A stretch of DNA of 64,000 nucleotides. Source: Flavobacterium sp. Its GTDB lineage: Bacteria; Bacteroidota; Bacteroidia; Flavobacteriales; Flavobacteriaceae. Under the pieces are notes generated by a model that saw only the letters and a program-made list of their open reading frames with translations, ran no database searches and was not told where the DNA came from. The DNA is taken from NCBI GenBank assembly GCA_003497625.1, contig DNNO01000021.1:41602-105601 (forward strand), read 5' to 3'. This document shows positions 15,772 through 25,820 of the stretch, piece after piece. The position numbers and the translations under genes are program-made. Within the stretch, counting starts at the first letter, position 1, and each line of letters starts with the position of its first letter.

Positions 15772-17409
15772 TTATTTTAAGTACGCTTTTAATAAAAATG
15801 ACGTTGAACTATCGTGGTTTTTAACCTCTTTTGTTACGATTTCATCTAAAATAGAATTCGCTAATTGTTTGCCTAATTCCACGCCCCATTGGTCATAACT
15901 GAAGATGTTCCAAATGATGCCTTGCACGAAAATTTTGTGTTCGTACATGGCCACCAAAGCACCTAATGATTCAGGTGTTAGTTTGTTGATAAGAATGGTA
16001 TTCGTAGGTTTATTTCCCGAAAAGACTTTGAAAGGCAATAGAAAATCGGCTTTTTCACCTGAAATTCCTTGTTTCTCGAATTCTGCTTTTACTTGCGCTT
16101 CGGTTTTTCCCATTAATAAGGCTTCGGTTTGCGCAAAGAAATTCGACATCAATTTGTCATGATGGTCTTTGTTTCCGTAAAGTGGTTGTTTGAATCCTAT
16201 AAAATCCGTTGGAATTAATTTGGTTCCTTGGTGAATCAATTGGAAAAATGCATGTTGCGAATTCGTTCCTGGTTCGCCCCAAATAATCGTTCCGGTTTGA
16301 TAACTTACTGATTTTCCATCTCTACCAATACTTTTTCCGTTGCTTTCCATAATACCTTGTTGCAAGTATGGCGCTAACTTTTGTAAGTATTGTGTGTACG
16401 GAATTAAAGCTTCGCTTTCGGCACCAAAAAAGTTGTTATACCAAATGCTCAATAAAGCTAAAACTACTGGAATATTTTTGTCGAAAGATTCGTTTTTGAA
16501 ATGTTCGTCCATTTCGTTGGCACCTTTCAATAACCTATCAAAATTATCAAATCCAACAGCTAAACTTACGGATAAACCAACAGCGCTCCATAACGAAAAA
16601 CGCCCTCCAACCCAATCCCACATTGGGAAAACGTTGTCGGGATTAATTCCGAATTCGGTTACTTTTTGAATATTAGTTGAAACCGCTACGAAATGCTTCG
16701 CTACATCCTCTTGTGAAGCTGATTGTAAAAACCAACTTCTAATCGTTTCAGCGTTTGATAAGGTTTCTTGCGTGGTGAACGTTTTAGAAACTACAACAAA
16801 TAAAGTTGTTTCTGGGTTTAATTTTTTGATTACTTCATTAACGTGATCGCCATCTACGTTGGAAACAAAATGAACGTTTAAATGATTTTTATAGAATTGC
16901 AAAGCTTCTACAATCATGGCTGGACCCAAATCAGAACCACCGATTCCAATATTTACGATATCGGTAAAAGGTTTTCCTGTGAATCCTTTTTTGTTTCCTG
17001 AGATAACTTCGTTAGAAAAGTTTTTGATTTTATTTTTTACCGAATACACTTCTGGCATTACGTTAACGCCATCAACCAAAACATTAGTCGATTCTTTCGC
17101 ACGTAAAGCGGTGTGTAAAACGGCTCTGTTTTCGGTTTGATTGATTATATCGCCTTGAAAATAACTGGAAATCGCTTGCTTTAATTGAACTTCGTTAGCT
17201 AAATTCAATAACAAATCTAATGTTTCTTGATTGGCAATATTTTTAGAATAATCAACTAAAAAATCATTCCATTGAATGTGAAATTTTTCGGCTCTATTCA
17301 CATCGGAAGCAAACAAATCTTTCATGGAAGTTGCTTGCATTTTTTCGAAGTGCGATTGTATATTTTGCCAAGCTTCAGTTTGTGACGGATTTACTTTTGG
17401 TAGTGCCAT
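15772..17409 (-). CDS. pgi: Glucose-6-phosphate isomerase
   Basis: Interconverts glucose-6-phosphate and fructose-6-phosphate. The first PGI signature is seen in [15 protein letters not shown], the second in a [20 protein letters not shown] segment near the C-terminus, and the sugar-phosphate site in [12 protein letters not shown]. Length 545 is typical for the large bacterial form. Its ATG overlaps the stop of the M23 peptidase gene by one base (TAATG), so translation is probably coupled. Confidence 0.97.
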   Translation of the reverse strand: MALPKVNPSQTEAWQNIQSHFEKMQATSMKDLFASDVNRAEKFHIQWNDFLVDYSKNIANQETLDLLLNLANEVQLKQAISSYFQGDIINQTENRAVLHTALRAKESTNVLVDGVNVMPEVYSVKNKIKNFSNEVISGNKKGFTGKPFTDIVNIGIGGSDLGPAMIVEALQFYKNHLNVHFVSNVDGDHVNEVIKKLNPETTLFVVVSKTFTTQETLSNAETIRSWFLQSASQEDVAKHFVAVSTNIQKVTEFGINPDNVFPMWDWVGGRFSLWSAVGLSVSLAVGFDNFDRLLKGANEMDEHFKNESFDKNIPVVLALLSIWYNNFFGAESEALIPYTQYLQKLAPYLQQGIMESNGKSIGRDGKSVSYQTGTIIWGEPGTNSQHAFFQLIHQGTKLIPTDFIGFKQPLYGNKDHHDKLMSNFFAQTEALLMGKTEAQVKAEFEKQGISGEKADFLLPFKVFSGNKPTNTILINKLTPESLGALVAMYEHKIFVQGIIWNIFSYDQWGVELGKQLANSILDEIVTKEVKNHDSSTSFLLKAYLK

Positions 17410-18647
17410 TATTCTTTAAATTTTACTGCTGTTATACTATCCAATTCTTTCTTTAAAGGAGCAATATGCGCTAAATATTTTTGTTTATGAGAGTTATTCA
17501 TCGGTTCGGCATTAGGCAATTTCAATCGCAAAGGATCAACTTGCACACCATTTTTCCAGAAACGATAACAAACGTGAGGTCCGGTTGCTAAACCGGTACT
17601 TCCTACTTTTCCAATTACTTGTCCTTGTGAAACACGTTGGCCGTTTCGCACCGATATTTTTGACATGTGTAAATATTGTGTAGAATAAGTAGAACTGTGA
17701 CGAACTTTTACGAAATTTCCATTTCCGGCGGTGTAACCTGTTCGTTCTACAACACCAGAAGCGGTAGTTTTAATTGGTGTTCCATGGGGTGCTGCGTAAT
17801 CAGTTCCATTATGAGCTTTAAAACGCATTTGTACCGGATGAAAACGTCTGCCCGAAAAACGAGAAGAGATTCTAAAATAATCCAAAGGCGCTTTCAAGAA
17901 CATGCTTTTTAAACCCTTTCCGTTTTCATCATAAAAATCTTCATACTTCTGATTTTCAGATAATTTGTAAGGAAACGCGAAGATTTTCTTGCCTTTGTGT
18001 TCAAAATAAGAAGCCTCAATGCTTTCAACCCCTACATAAATAGAATCATCAATATAACGTTCATTAATTGTAACGGCAAATTTATCGCCTTTTTGAATTT
18101 TAAAGAAATCGACCGTGTAAGCGTAAATGTTGGCTAATTTATTTGCTAAACCAGCGCTAACTCCTGCATTACTTAAAGTTTCGGATAACGAACCTTCGAT
18201 TTCTGCTGCTACCACCCTTCTTTTTAAAGTCGTGGGTTTTTGTTTGTTTGATACTACAATTGAATCTCTAAAATCTACAACCGTAAAATTAATTCGGTCT
18301 TCTATATATACCAAAGCTTGTAAGGTATTTGGCTTTTTCTTGTCTAAAAATAAAATGTAAGGTTTCCCAGCTTTTATTCGTCGAACATTGAATGAATCTT
18401 TTACTTTTTCAGTAACGTCGTGAATTCGTAAACTATCTTTTAATGGGAATTTTTCTAGTAATTTTCCAAACGTATCACCCGAACGAATTGTATCTCTAAC
18501 CACTTTATAGTCGTTAAACGTAAATCCGAATTCTTTTATGATAGGTTCTTTTTTTACTGTTGCTTTTTTAGCTTTCTCAGCATCTTCTTTCGAATTACAA
18601 GCGGTAAAAAAAGTAACAAATAAAATGGCTAGTACTAAATATCTCAA
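17409..18647 (-). CDS. M23-family peptidoglycan DD-metallopeptidase lipoprotein
   Basis: Lipoprotein signal with Cys17 in FFTACNSK. A LysM- or OapA-like region lies in the middle (about 55-115), and the LytM/M23 domain is at about 265-385. Zinc ligands His and Asp are in HNGTDYA and the active-site His in YLHMSKI. The last motif reads GPHVCYRFW: the usual HxH is HxC, so the third zinc ligand would be Cys, or the enzyme is altered. It cuts cell-wall cross-links or activates another hydrolase in the periplasm. The start is TTG at 18647, needed for the signal peptide, preceded by a CAACAAACA leader. Coupled to pgi. Confidence 0.85.
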   Translation of the reverse strand: MRYLVLAILFVTFFTACNSKEDAEKAKKATVKKEPIIKEFGFTFNDYKVVRDTIRSGDTFGKLLEKFPLKDSLRIHDVTEKVKDSFNVRRIKAGKPYILFLDKKKPNTLQALVYIEDRINFTVVDFRDSIVVSNKQKPTTLKRRVVAAEIEGSLSETLSNAGVSAGLANKLANIYAYTVDFFKIQKGDKFAVTINERYIDDSIYVGVESIEASYFEHKGKKIFAFPYKLSENQKYEDFYDENGKGLKSMFLKAPLDYFRISSRFSGRRFHPVQMRFKAHNGTDYAAPHGTPIKTTASGVVERTGYTAGNGNFVKVRHSSTYSTQYLHMSKISVRNGQRVSQGQVIGKVGSTGLATGPHVCYRFWKNGVQVDPLRLKLPNAEPMNNSHKQKYLAHIAPLKKELDSITAVKFKE

Positions 18648-18672
18648 TGTTTGTTGTTTTATGCTATTGCGG

Positions 18673-19599
18673 TTATTCTCCCCAGTTATCTAATTCTTCT
18701 TTCGTCCATAATTCAGGGAAGAATATTCTTTTTTGGTATTTTGGTAACATGTATTTTTTCCAATCGCTTCCACCTGTAGCTTCGTGATTTCCTGGAACAC
18801 TCTCGATGTATTTTTTCGCTGCATTAAAGTGACCCATTACCCAAGTAATATTAACAGTTTTGTCGTAATGACGCATTGCAGCTACTAATTCAGGATTTTT
18901 TTGATCGGCTTCTGGTAATTGTTTGAATTTTCTCCACAAGTTAATCGTATTATACTCTTCCATCCAATCTAAGAACACTTTTTTGTATTTTCTTTCGAAT
19001 TCTAAAATTAAATACGATTTTTCACCCGTGTGATAATCTTTTCCAGCTGCTTGCCAATATAAATGTTCAAAAGCGTGTTCGTATGGTGTATTTCTATCAA
19101 TAGTTGCTCTAAAACGGTTATCGATTAAGTTGATTAAATCGGTAGAACAGAATTCGATTAAACGATATTGTGCCGATTGAAATCCACTTGCTGGTGTTAA
19201 AGTGTTTCTGAATTTTAGATATTGTTCAGGCTCCATTCCGTCTTTCATAATATCGAAAGAAGTGGTAAGCATATCAAAATAACGACTAATTCTTCCTAAT
19301 TTTTCAGTAAAATAATCGGTTGTTGGTTTTTCGTTATGACACAATTGGTTCATTTCCCAAAGAATCATTTTGAACAACAATTCGTTTACTTGATGATACA
19401 TCACAAAAACCATTTCGTCTGGCAAAGTGGTTCGCTGTGTTTGAAGACTCAAAAGCGCATCGGTTTGGATATAATCCCAATATGTGATGGGTTTAGCCCA
19501 AAGTAATCCTTCTAAATGGGTAGAAGTATTTTGATTAATGGCTTCAAATTTATCATGAAGTTGATCTAATTGTTCTTGAATCTTAGGAGTTACTTCCAT
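18673..19599 (-). CDS. kynA: Tryptophan 2,3-dioxygenase
   Basis: A haem enzyme that opens the indole ring of tryptophan to give N-formylkynurenine. The N-terminal TYWDYIQTDALLSLQ and MVFVMYHQVNELLFKMIL blocks and the late WVMGHFNAAKKY and EATGGSDWKKYMLP blocks match the TDO family; the HQVNE and ATGGS segments line the substrate pocket. It has 308 residues, slightly longer than the Xanthomonas form. No kynurenine-pathway partner lies in the window. It is coupled to the upstream DUF3108 gene by a TAATG overlap. Confidence 0.88.
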   Translation of the reverse strand: MEVTPKIQEQLDQLHDKFEAINQNTSTHLEGLLWAKPITYWDYIQTDALLSLQTQRTTLPDEMVFVMYHQVNELLFKMILWEMNQLCHNEKPTTDYFTEKLGRISRYFDMLTTSFDIMKDGMEPEQYLKFRNTLTPASGFQSAQYRLIEFCSTDLINLIDNRFRATIDRNTPYEHAFEHLYWQAAGKDYHTGEKSYLILEFERKYKKVFLDWMEEYNTINLWRKFKQLPEADQKNPELVAAMRHYDKTVNITWVMGHFNAAKKYIESVPGNHEATGGSDWKKYMLPKYQKRIFFPELWTKEELDNWGE

Positions 19600-20375
19600 T
19601 ATTTTTCTACTTTAACTTTAAATGAATGTTTTAAACCTTTGAAGGCTTCTAAATCGGCTTTGATAGAACCAACAGCTAAACTAGCCTTTACACGGATTGG
19701 AATTTTATTGTCATCGTCTGAAATCCAAACGGTTAAACTTTCTTCTTCTTTAAAAACTCTACCTGCTTGCACGTAAGGTCTAAAAATCATACAAGAAACT
19801 TTTCCAAATTTAGTTTTTATATCTTCTCTACCAACAAATTTTAACTTAAACTTTGTGGTTTCATCATCAAAAAACATATCAATCGCAATAGATTCTCCTA
19901 CTTTTAATTTATCTATTTTAGGATGATTTCTTAGGTAGTAAAACGAAGACACTATATCTTGAATGTCCTCAGGAACCGAGAATGTTTTTTCAGTTTTATG
20001 CTTGTAATCTTTAACTAAAACGGTATTTCGTTCCTGATTAAAAAAGCCTTCTTGATTTTTAGTATAACCTCCTTCATCAATTTTTCTAACAAATTGATAC
20101 GGTTTTCCTGTTTGCTTGTCGAAATAACTTTCGTAATTATCGTCTACTTTGAAGAAAAATTTGGTCATACCTACAGTCCAACCTTTTCCTACTACATGAT
20201 GTACTTTTTTGTTGTTTTTAACGGCGTCTTTAATTTCCAATGAAGCGTAACCGGCATTTACCATTCCGTAATGGATTCGAAGTTTGAACCACTCGCCAGT
20301 AGTGTATGCATTTTCCTGAACTACGAATGAATTTGTAGTAACAAAAAGAATAAGAAGTAGCGCAATTTTTTTCAT
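19599..20375 (-). CDS. DUF3108 domain-containing secreted protein
   Basis: A signal peptide (MKKIALLLILFVTTNSFV) is followed by a beta-rich body with the DUF3108 pattern: GEWFKLRIHYGMVNAGYASLEI at the start, VDDNYESYFD in the middle and ESLTVWISDDDNKIPIRVKA near the end. The domain is thought to be periplasmic or outer-membrane associated and has no known activity. A TATTTTTG box at about 20416-20423 gives it a promoter of its own. The stop overlaps the kynA start. Confidence 0.78.
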   Translation of the reverse strand: MKKIALLLILFVTTNSFVVQENAYTTGEWFKLRIHYGMVNAGYASLEIKDAVKNNKKVHHVVGKGWTVGMTKFFFKVDDNYESYFDKQTGKPYQFVRKIDEGGYTKNQEGFFNQERNTVLVKDYKHKTEKTFSVPEDIQDIVSSFYYLRNHPKIDKLKVGESIAIDMFFDDETTKFKLKFVGREDIKTKFGKVSCMIFRPYVQAGRVFKEEESLTVWISDDDNKIPIRVKASLAVGSIKADLEAFKGLKHSFKVKVEK

Positions 20376-20428
20376 GGTTTATTCATTTTTAGAAATGAAA
20401 ATGCAATTTCCGTTCCAAAAATACTAAA

Positions 20429-20465
20429 ACAAAAAAACCCAGTCAAAAATATGACTGAGTTTTTA
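20429..20465 (-). terminator. Bidirectional terminator of the candidate small RNA
   Basis: Stem ACCCAGTCA/TGACTGAGT (one wobble) with seven T's on the minus strand and five on the plus strand. Confidence 0.75.
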
Positions 20466-20540
20466 TGCTATTAACCAACCAAAAAACTATAAATTATGAA
20501 AATTTATTACAAAGCAAGGCAAACTACCTCCTTGTTTTGC
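20430..20540 (-). ncRNA. Candidate small RNA between hppD and DUF3108
   Basis: A TACCTTTG -7 box (20546-20553) is followed by a 10-bp hairpin (CAAAACAAGG against CCTTGCTTTG, loop AGGTAGTTTG), an AT-rich middle and an intrinsic terminator, giving about 110 nt. No TTTG is found at the right distance for -33. No convincing ORF exists on the minus strand; a 32-codon plus-strand ORF from 20496 is not supported. The 287-bp gap holds no gene otherwise. It could instead be a leader for DUF3108, which however has its own -7 box after the terminator. Confidence 0.4.
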
Positions 20541-20662
20541 GAGTGCAAAGGTATATATGTTTTTGAATTATTCTTAGTTAAATTTCAACTTTAACATTTT
20601 TTTATCAAAAATGACACCACTACAACGTTGTAATTTGATGATTTGTCAATAATTTGGTCTTT

Positions 20663-21826
20663 TTATAATGTACCTCGCAATTCTTGCTCACGTTCAATTG
20701 ACTCAAAAAGGGCTTTAAAATTACCCGCACCGAATCCTCTAGCACCCATTCTTTGAATAATTTCGAAGAAAAGTGTTGGACGATCTTCCACTGGCTTCGT
20801 AAAAATTTGCAATAAATATCCTTCTTCATCAGCATCAATCATGATACCTAATTTTTGAAGTTCGTTGATATCTTCTTTAAATTTATCCATGTGGTCTTTT
20901 AATCTTTCCGGAATTGCATCGTAATATGCTTGCGGTGGCGTGCTTAAAAACTCGATACCTCTTGCGCGCATTTCAGCAACTGTAGTTAAGATGTCATCTG
21001 TTGCTACTGCAATGTGCTGCACACCTTCTCCTTCATAAAAATCTAAATATTCTTCAATTTGCGAACGTTTTTTACCATTTGCAGGTTCGTTGATAGGGAA
21101 TTTAATTCTTCCGTTGCCATTAGACATTACTTTAGACATCAAAGCTGAATACTCCGTAGTAATTTGTTTGTCGTCGAATGAAAGGAAATTTACAAATCCC
21201 ATAACGTCTTCAAACCATTTTACTGCTTCATTCATTCTGTTCCAACCTGTATTACCCACCATGTGGTCGATAAATTTTAACCCCACTGGTTCTGGATTGT
21301 AATCTGATTTCCATTCACTGTATCCTGGTAAAAAGATTCCATTATAATTTTTACGTTCTACAAAAATGAAAACAGTTTCTCCGTATGCGCCATAAATACC
21401 CGCGCGAACTACTTCTCCATTTTCATCTTTTTCAACCACTGGCTCAAAATAAGATTTTGCACCACGTTTAGTTGTTTCTTCGTAAGAATGACGTGCATCT
21501 TCTACCCAAAGTGCAATAACTTTAACACCGTCTCCGTGTTTTTTTACATGTTCGCCAATTAAAGAATCGCTATTTAAAGCGGTTGTTAATACCAAACGGA
21601 TTTTATCTTGTTTTAATACATAAGAAGCTCTGTCTTTAACTCCAGTTTCTAATCCTGCATATGCTAATGATTGAAATCCGAAAGCTGTTTTGTAAAAATG
21701 AGCCGCTTGTTTTGCGTTACCTACGTAAAATTCTACGTAATCTGTTCCCATTAAAGGCAAAAAGTCTTGTGCTCCTTCAAATATTTTTTCTAATCCGTAT
21801 TCTACTGATTTTATTTCTTGTGCCAT
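20663..21826 (-). CDS. hppD: 4-hydroxyphenylpyruvate dioxygenase
   Basis: Converts 4-hydroxyphenylpyruvate to homogentisate in tyrosine breakdown. The iron ligands of the family are visible: His188 in FIDHMVGN, His271 in GVQHIAVAT and Glu355 in LFFEIIQRMG. The N-terminal domain is the degenerate vicinal-oxygen-chelate repeat (DYVEFYVGNAKQAAHFY). 387 residues. The next enzyme of the pathway, hmgA, lies upstream, with a small membrane protein gene between them. All three are on the same strand with short gaps. Confidence 0.95.
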   Translation of the reverse strand: MAQEIKSVEYGLEKIFEGAQDFLPLMGTDYVEFYVGNAKQAAHFYKTAFGFQSLAYAGLETGVKDRASYVLKQDKIRLVLTTALNSDSLIGEHVKKHGDGVKVIALWVEDARHSYEETTKRGAKSYFEPVVEKDENGEVVRAGIYGAYGETVFIFVERKNYNGIFLPGYSEWKSDYNPEPVGLKFIDHMVGNTGWNRMNEAVKWFEDVMGFVNFLSFDDKQITTEYSALMSKVMSNGNGRIKFPINEPANGKKRSQIEEYLDFYEGEGVQHIAVATDDILTTVAEMRARGIEFLSTPPQAYYDAIPERLKDHMDKFKEDINELQKLGIMIDADEEGYLLQIFTKPVEDRPTLFFEIIQRMGARGFGAGNFKALFESIEREQELRGTL

Positions 21827-21850
21827 AATTCTTAAATTTTAATTTTCCGA

Positions 21851-22291
21851 TTACATAGAATCTACAAATGTGGAATCTATATAAATGGAATCGTTACTAT
21901 AATTTTCTTCAATTTCTTCATCCAAATAAATGGAATCGTTAACTTCTTGATTTTTAATTTGATCTAATCTGTTTTCTATGATATCGGAAAATCCCACTTG
22001 ATAAACAACTACCGCGACTATTATAACAATGAAATACATTGCAGACAAAATAGTGGTTACCAAACAAATGATTTTTCCAACATATACATTTTGTCGGCTT
22101 TGGTGTGAATATACTGTTGGATTTGCTTCATACTCTTTAAGGCTTTTTATTGAAAGAACTAATCCTACAACTCCTAAAATCAACGAAACAAAAACTACAA
22201 ATCCACAACAAAAACCTAAAATCATAATTACAAATGCAATTATTCCTAGTATTAAAGCTGTTGGGTCGGCTGATAATTTATTATAATTCAT
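21851..22291 (-). CDS. Small membrane protein with CC motif (DUF4190-like)
   Basis: 146 residues from the ATG at 22291, which overlaps the hmgA stop by one base (TAATG); the in-frame GTG at 22303 would extend it inside hmgA. Two membrane segments (about 9-44 and 73-98) surround a short cytoplasmic stretch with ANPTVYSHQSRQNVYVGKII. The first helix ends GFCCGFVVF, typical of flavobacterial 'CCC motif' proteins. The tail is acidic, with IYLDEEIEENYSNDSIYID. Function unknown. Its placement in the tyrosine catabolism cluster may be incidental. Confidence 0.6.
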   Translation of the reverse strand: MNYNKLSADPTALILGIIAFVIMILGFCCGFVVFVSLILGVVGLVLSIKSLKEYEANPTVYSHQSRQNVYVGKIICLVTTILSAMYFIVIIVAVVVYQVGFSDIIENRLDQIKNQEVNDSIYLDEEIEENYSNDSIYIDSTFVDSM

Positions 22292-23448
22292 TAGTCTAAC
22301 CAAGATTGAAAGTATGTATCATCAGCAATACCCATGGCATCTTCTGTAACCATTAAAGGTTTGAAAGTATCTACCATTACTGCTAATTCTAACGTTTCTT
22401 TTTTACCAATACTTCTTTCTGCTGCTCCTGGGTGCGGTCCGTGAGGAATTCCAGCAGGGTGTAAAGAAATATTCCCTGGTTTTACATCATTTCTGCTCAT
22501 AAAATCACCATCTACATAGTATAAAACCTCATCGGCATCAATATTACTATGATTGTAAGGTGCTGGAATTGATAAAGGGTGATAATCGTATAATCTTGGA
22601 ACAAATGAACAAATTACGAAAGCATTTGTTTCAAAAGTTTGATGAACTGGTGGTGGTAAATGAATTCTACCTGTAATTGGTTCGAAATCATGAATTGAAA
22701 ATGCATACGGATAATTAAATCCGTCGTATCCAATTACATCAAACGGATGCGAAGCATAAACCATTTCGAAAATTTCGTCTTTTTTCTTAACTTTAATTAC
22801 GAAATCTCCTTTTTCATTATATGTTTCTAATTCTTCTGGACGGCGAATATCTCTTTCGCAAAACGGCGAATGTTCTAACAATTGTCCGAACCAGTTTCTG
22901 TATTGTTTTGGTGTATAAACGGGTGAATGTGATTCTACAATAAACAAACGATTATCTTCGGTATCAAAATCAATTTTATAAATCATTCCTCTTGGAACTA
23001 CTAAGTAATCACCATATTTGAAATCTAAATTTCCTAACATAGTTCTTAGTTTTCCAGTTCCTTTATGGATGAAAATTACTTCGTCTGAATCGGTATTTTT
23101 ATAAAAATAATCGGTTGTTGATTTTCTTGGTGCAGCCAAAACAATATGACAATCAGAATTGGTCAAAACAATTTTTCTACTTTCTAGAAAATCGTCTTGA
23201 GGCTCAATTTCAAAACCTCTTAATTTATAAGATTGAATGTTATTTGACTTTGCAATTTTTGGCGCAACACTGTATTGTCTTCTGATTTCTTTAACCTGAG
23301 TAGGTCTTTGTTCGTGATATGAATTGGTTGACATACCGTCAAATCCAACGGTTCCAAACAATTGCTCATAATACAAATCTCCGTTTGGTTTGCGGAATTG
23401 TGTATGACGTTTGCGAGGAATTTCTCCTAATTTGTGATATATTGGCAT
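22291..23448 (-). CDS. hmgA: Homogentisate 1,2-dioxygenase
   Basis: Opens the ring of homogentisate to maleylacetoacetate. Family blocks are clear: YASHPFDVIGYDGFNYPYAF, then RIHLPPPVHQTFE and IPHGPHPG. Likely iron ligands are His300, Glu307 and His336 by comparison of spacing with characterised enzymes (inference). 385 residues, shorter than the about 430-450 of eukaryotic enzymes, as in other Bacteroidota. The leader is 167 bp to the next gene; a TACTTTCG -7-like box is at about 23563-23570. Confidence 0.92.
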   Translation of the reverse strand: MPIYHKLGEIPRKRHTQFRKPNGDLYYEQLFGTVGFDGMSTNSYHEQRPTQVKEIRRQYSVAPKIAKSNNIQSYKLRGFEIEPQDDFLESRKIVLTNSDCHIVLAAPRKSTTDYFYKNTDSDEVIFIHKGTGKLRTMLGNLDFKYGDYLVVPRGMIYKIDFDTEDNRLFIVESHSPVYTPKQYRNWFGQLLEHSPFCERDIRRPEELETYNEKGDFVIKVKKKDEIFEMVYASHPFDVIGYDGFNYPYAFSIHDFEPITGRIHLPPPVHQTFETNAFVICSFVPRLYDYHPLSIPAPYNHSNIDADEVLYYVDGDFMSRNDVKPGNISLHPAGIPHGPHPGAAERSIGKKETLELAVMVDTFKPLMVTEDAMGIADDTYFQSWLD

Positions 23449-23615
23449 TGTTTCTTTTATTAAAAGTTCTAATTAAAGCTTAAAGCAAGACTATAAAATC
23501 TCACTATAAATCAAAGAAAAAGTTATGCTCACTCAGGATTTCTCTTGATGAGGAACTTTAAATGCGAAAGTAAGTCTGTCCAATTTTTCATCATTACAAA
23601 TATCGTAAAAAAAAA

Positions 23616-25814
23616 TTAAAACCAAAATCCTACTGAAAACCAAGTGTGATGATCTTTAGTTTCTGGCGACCAAGAGTGTTTAATTTCAACCGGACCAATT
23701 ACAGTTTCCATCCCATAACCAAACGAATAACCCGAATAATTTGGCTGTACAAACCAAGTTTCTATGGTGTCAAAAATTTTATTTCCAACATTAGCAAAGT
23801 TAGCACTAAAATTCAAATGATGCTTCTTAAAAATTTCATAATCTGCTGTTAATAAAAGTTTTACATAACTATCTCCAGCCAAACTCAAAAAATCATATCC
23901 ATAAAAAGGCTTAATATTATTTACTTGTTGAAACCCATAACCTCCTAATATAAAATCGAAATAGGAAATACTTCGTTCTCCAAATGCAAAACCGCCTTCA
24001 GTTTGAAATTTAAACGTCATGTTTTTAAAAACGGGTTGTGCAAAACCAAAATCAGCTTTTGCTACTGAAAATCGTTCAAAATTGCTTTTATAATCAGAAG
24101 AATAAAGATATGAACGTATTTCAGAGTTAAAATTCCAACCCGTTCTTGGGAAATATTTTTTATCAAATGAGTCATATTTTACAAAGCCAAACACCGATAA
24201 ATAGTCACTATTTTCAAAAACGGGATCTGTGTTTTCTAGTGTTTCCGATTCTAATCTTAAAACTTTAAATTCTAATCCGCCTCCTAATGAAAACTTTTGA
24301 GCAAAAATGGTTTGTAAATACGCCTGATTACTCAAATCAAAAAAATCAACATTAATTGCATTGGCAGTAGTGTTGAAAACAGCATCATCAGTAATATTAC
24401 TTGTAATATTTCTATTGAATGTGGTTAATTTAGAGTTGAAACCAAAACTCCAATAAAATCCGTTATCTATGTAATAATCAAAATTATATCGAATATTATC
24501 TCCCAAAATAACATCTAATGAAGCTACGTCATTTTTGGCAATTAGTCGCTTTTTAGTGTAATTCAATAAAATTCCACTTTTAAATAAATCATCATAGTGC
24601 AATCCAAATTTCAAGAATGTATTGTTCTCGTTTTCCTTTAATTGCAAAATTAATTTGTCGCCATCTTGCATTTTTTCAAATGAATAATTAATAGCACTAA
24701 AGTTTTGAGTAGCATTTAAATTTAAAATCCCTTTTTGCAATTGACTGTTAGATATCTTGCTGTTTCTTTTGAACTTTAATTTACCTACAATGTATGCTCG
24801 GGTATAATTATCTAAATTATTAAACACAATATCTTTGATATAAATAGAATCTTGAAAAACTATTCTTTTATCATTTTTTAAATTTGAATTTCCATAAGGA
24901 GCAAGTTCTTTAATAAATTCTAACGCTTTTTCTTTCCCTTTTGCAATAATTTCATTGCCTTTGTCAAAAGCTACAACCGTATAACCTTTGATATCTGGTT
25001 TGATGTAAATATTAGTCGCTTTTTGTTTTCCTTCCATTTTTTCAATCATGGAAAAATTATTAATTTGCGCTAAAACCGATGTTACGCCTTTCAATTCTTC
25101 TCGAGTTTTTAAACCGTCTTGAACGTCAACACCAATTATAATATCCAATCCTCTTGCTTTTAATTCTTCAACTGGATAATTATCTACCACGCCACCGTCT
25201 ATCAATAATCTTCCGTTCATTTCTACTGGGCTGTACAACGTAGGCAACGCACCACTAGCAATCATATTTTGAGCTAAAACTCCCGAATCTAAAACCACTT
25301 TTTCACCTGTTTCGGCATCAGTTGCAATACATAAAAACGGAATGGGTAATTCATCAAAATCTCTTATATGACTAACTTGTTGTGTTAAAGAAGAAATGAG
25401 GTTGAAATTATAAAGTCCCTTTGACAACCCAGAAGGCAATCCTAATTTGAATTTATTAAACGGAAGAGTTAAAGCGTAAATCTCATCATTTCGTTTTTCG
25501 TAAAACGATTTTGATTCCCTAGGTGTGTAATCTTGAAGTAAGGCATCTACATCTATTCTAGAAAAAATAGAATCTAATTGCTCTGCATTGTAGCCCGAAG
25601 CATATAATCCACCAACAATGGCTCCCATACTAGTTCCTGCAATATAATCTACTTTTATACCAAGTGAATCAATTACTTTTAGAACACCAATATGAGCTAA
25701 TCCTTTAGCACCACCACCACTAAGCACAAGTCCTACTTTTGGTCGTGGGTTTTCTTGTCCTAAGCTGATTTGGGTAAAAATTAGTAGGCTTACAAACAAG
25801 AGCAGTTTTTTCAT
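23616..25814 (-). CDS. Patatin-like phospholipase with POTRA and outer-membrane barrel
   Basis: Signal peptide (about 1-19), then a patatin lipase domain (about 25-215) with oxyanion loop GGGAKG (33-38), nucleophile Ser62 in GTSMG and Asp206 in DGG. A POTRA-like region (about 310-395) and a C-terminal beta-barrel follow; the last residue is Phe, as in barrels assembled by BAM. This is the layout of type Vd autotransporter-like lipases, in which the enzyme is displayed at the surface or stays in the periplasm. It starts 6 bp after the uvrC stop. Confidence 0.88.
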   Translation of the reverse strand: MKKLLLFVSLLIFTQISLGQENPRPKVGLVLSGGGAKGLAHIGVLKVIDSLGIKVDYIAGTSMGAIVGGLYASGYNAEQLDSIFSRIDVDALLQDYTPRESKSFYEKRNDEIYALTLPFNKFKLGLPSGLSKGLYNFNLISSLTQQVSHIRDFDELPIPFLCIATDAETGEKVVLDSGVLAQNMIASGALPTLYSPVEMNGRLLIDGGVVDNYPVEELKARGLDIIIGVDVQDGLKTREELKGVTSVLAQINNFSMIEKMEGKQKATNIYIKPDIKGYTVVAFDKGNEIIAKGKEKALEFIKELAPYGNSNLKNDKRIVFQDSIYIKDIVFNNLDNYTRAYIVGKLKFKRNSKISNSQLQKGILNLNATQNFSAINYSFEKMQDGDKLILQLKENENNTFLKFGLHYDDLFKSGILLNYTKKRLIAKNDVASLDVILGDNIRYNFDYYIDNGFYWSFGFNSKLTTFNRNITSNITDDAVFNTTANAINVDFFDLSNQAYLQTIFAQKFSLGGGLEFKVLRLESETLENTDPVFENSDYLSVFGFVKYDSFDKKYFPRTGWNFNSEIRSYLYSSDYKSNFERFSVAKADFGFAQPVFKNMTFKFQTEGGFAFGERSISYFDFILGGYGFQQVNNIKPFYGYDFLSLAGDSYVKLLLTADYEIFKKHHLNFSANFANVGNKIFDTIETWFVQPNYSGYSFGYGMETVIGPVEIKHSWSPETKDHHTWFSVGFWF

Positions 25815-25820
25815 TTCTTT

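Noticed and set aside
20496..20594. 32-codon plus-strand ORF in the hppD-DUF3108 gap
   Set aside because: No promoter or homology seen; its sequence is explained better by the minus-strand hairpin and -7 box.
23515..23550. Possible S-box (SAM-I riboswitch) fragment upstream of hmgA (CATCAAGAGA on the minus strand)
   Set aside because: Only the first short motif resembles the class; the GGTGGAGGGA and later stems are absent, and hmgA is not a sulfur gene.
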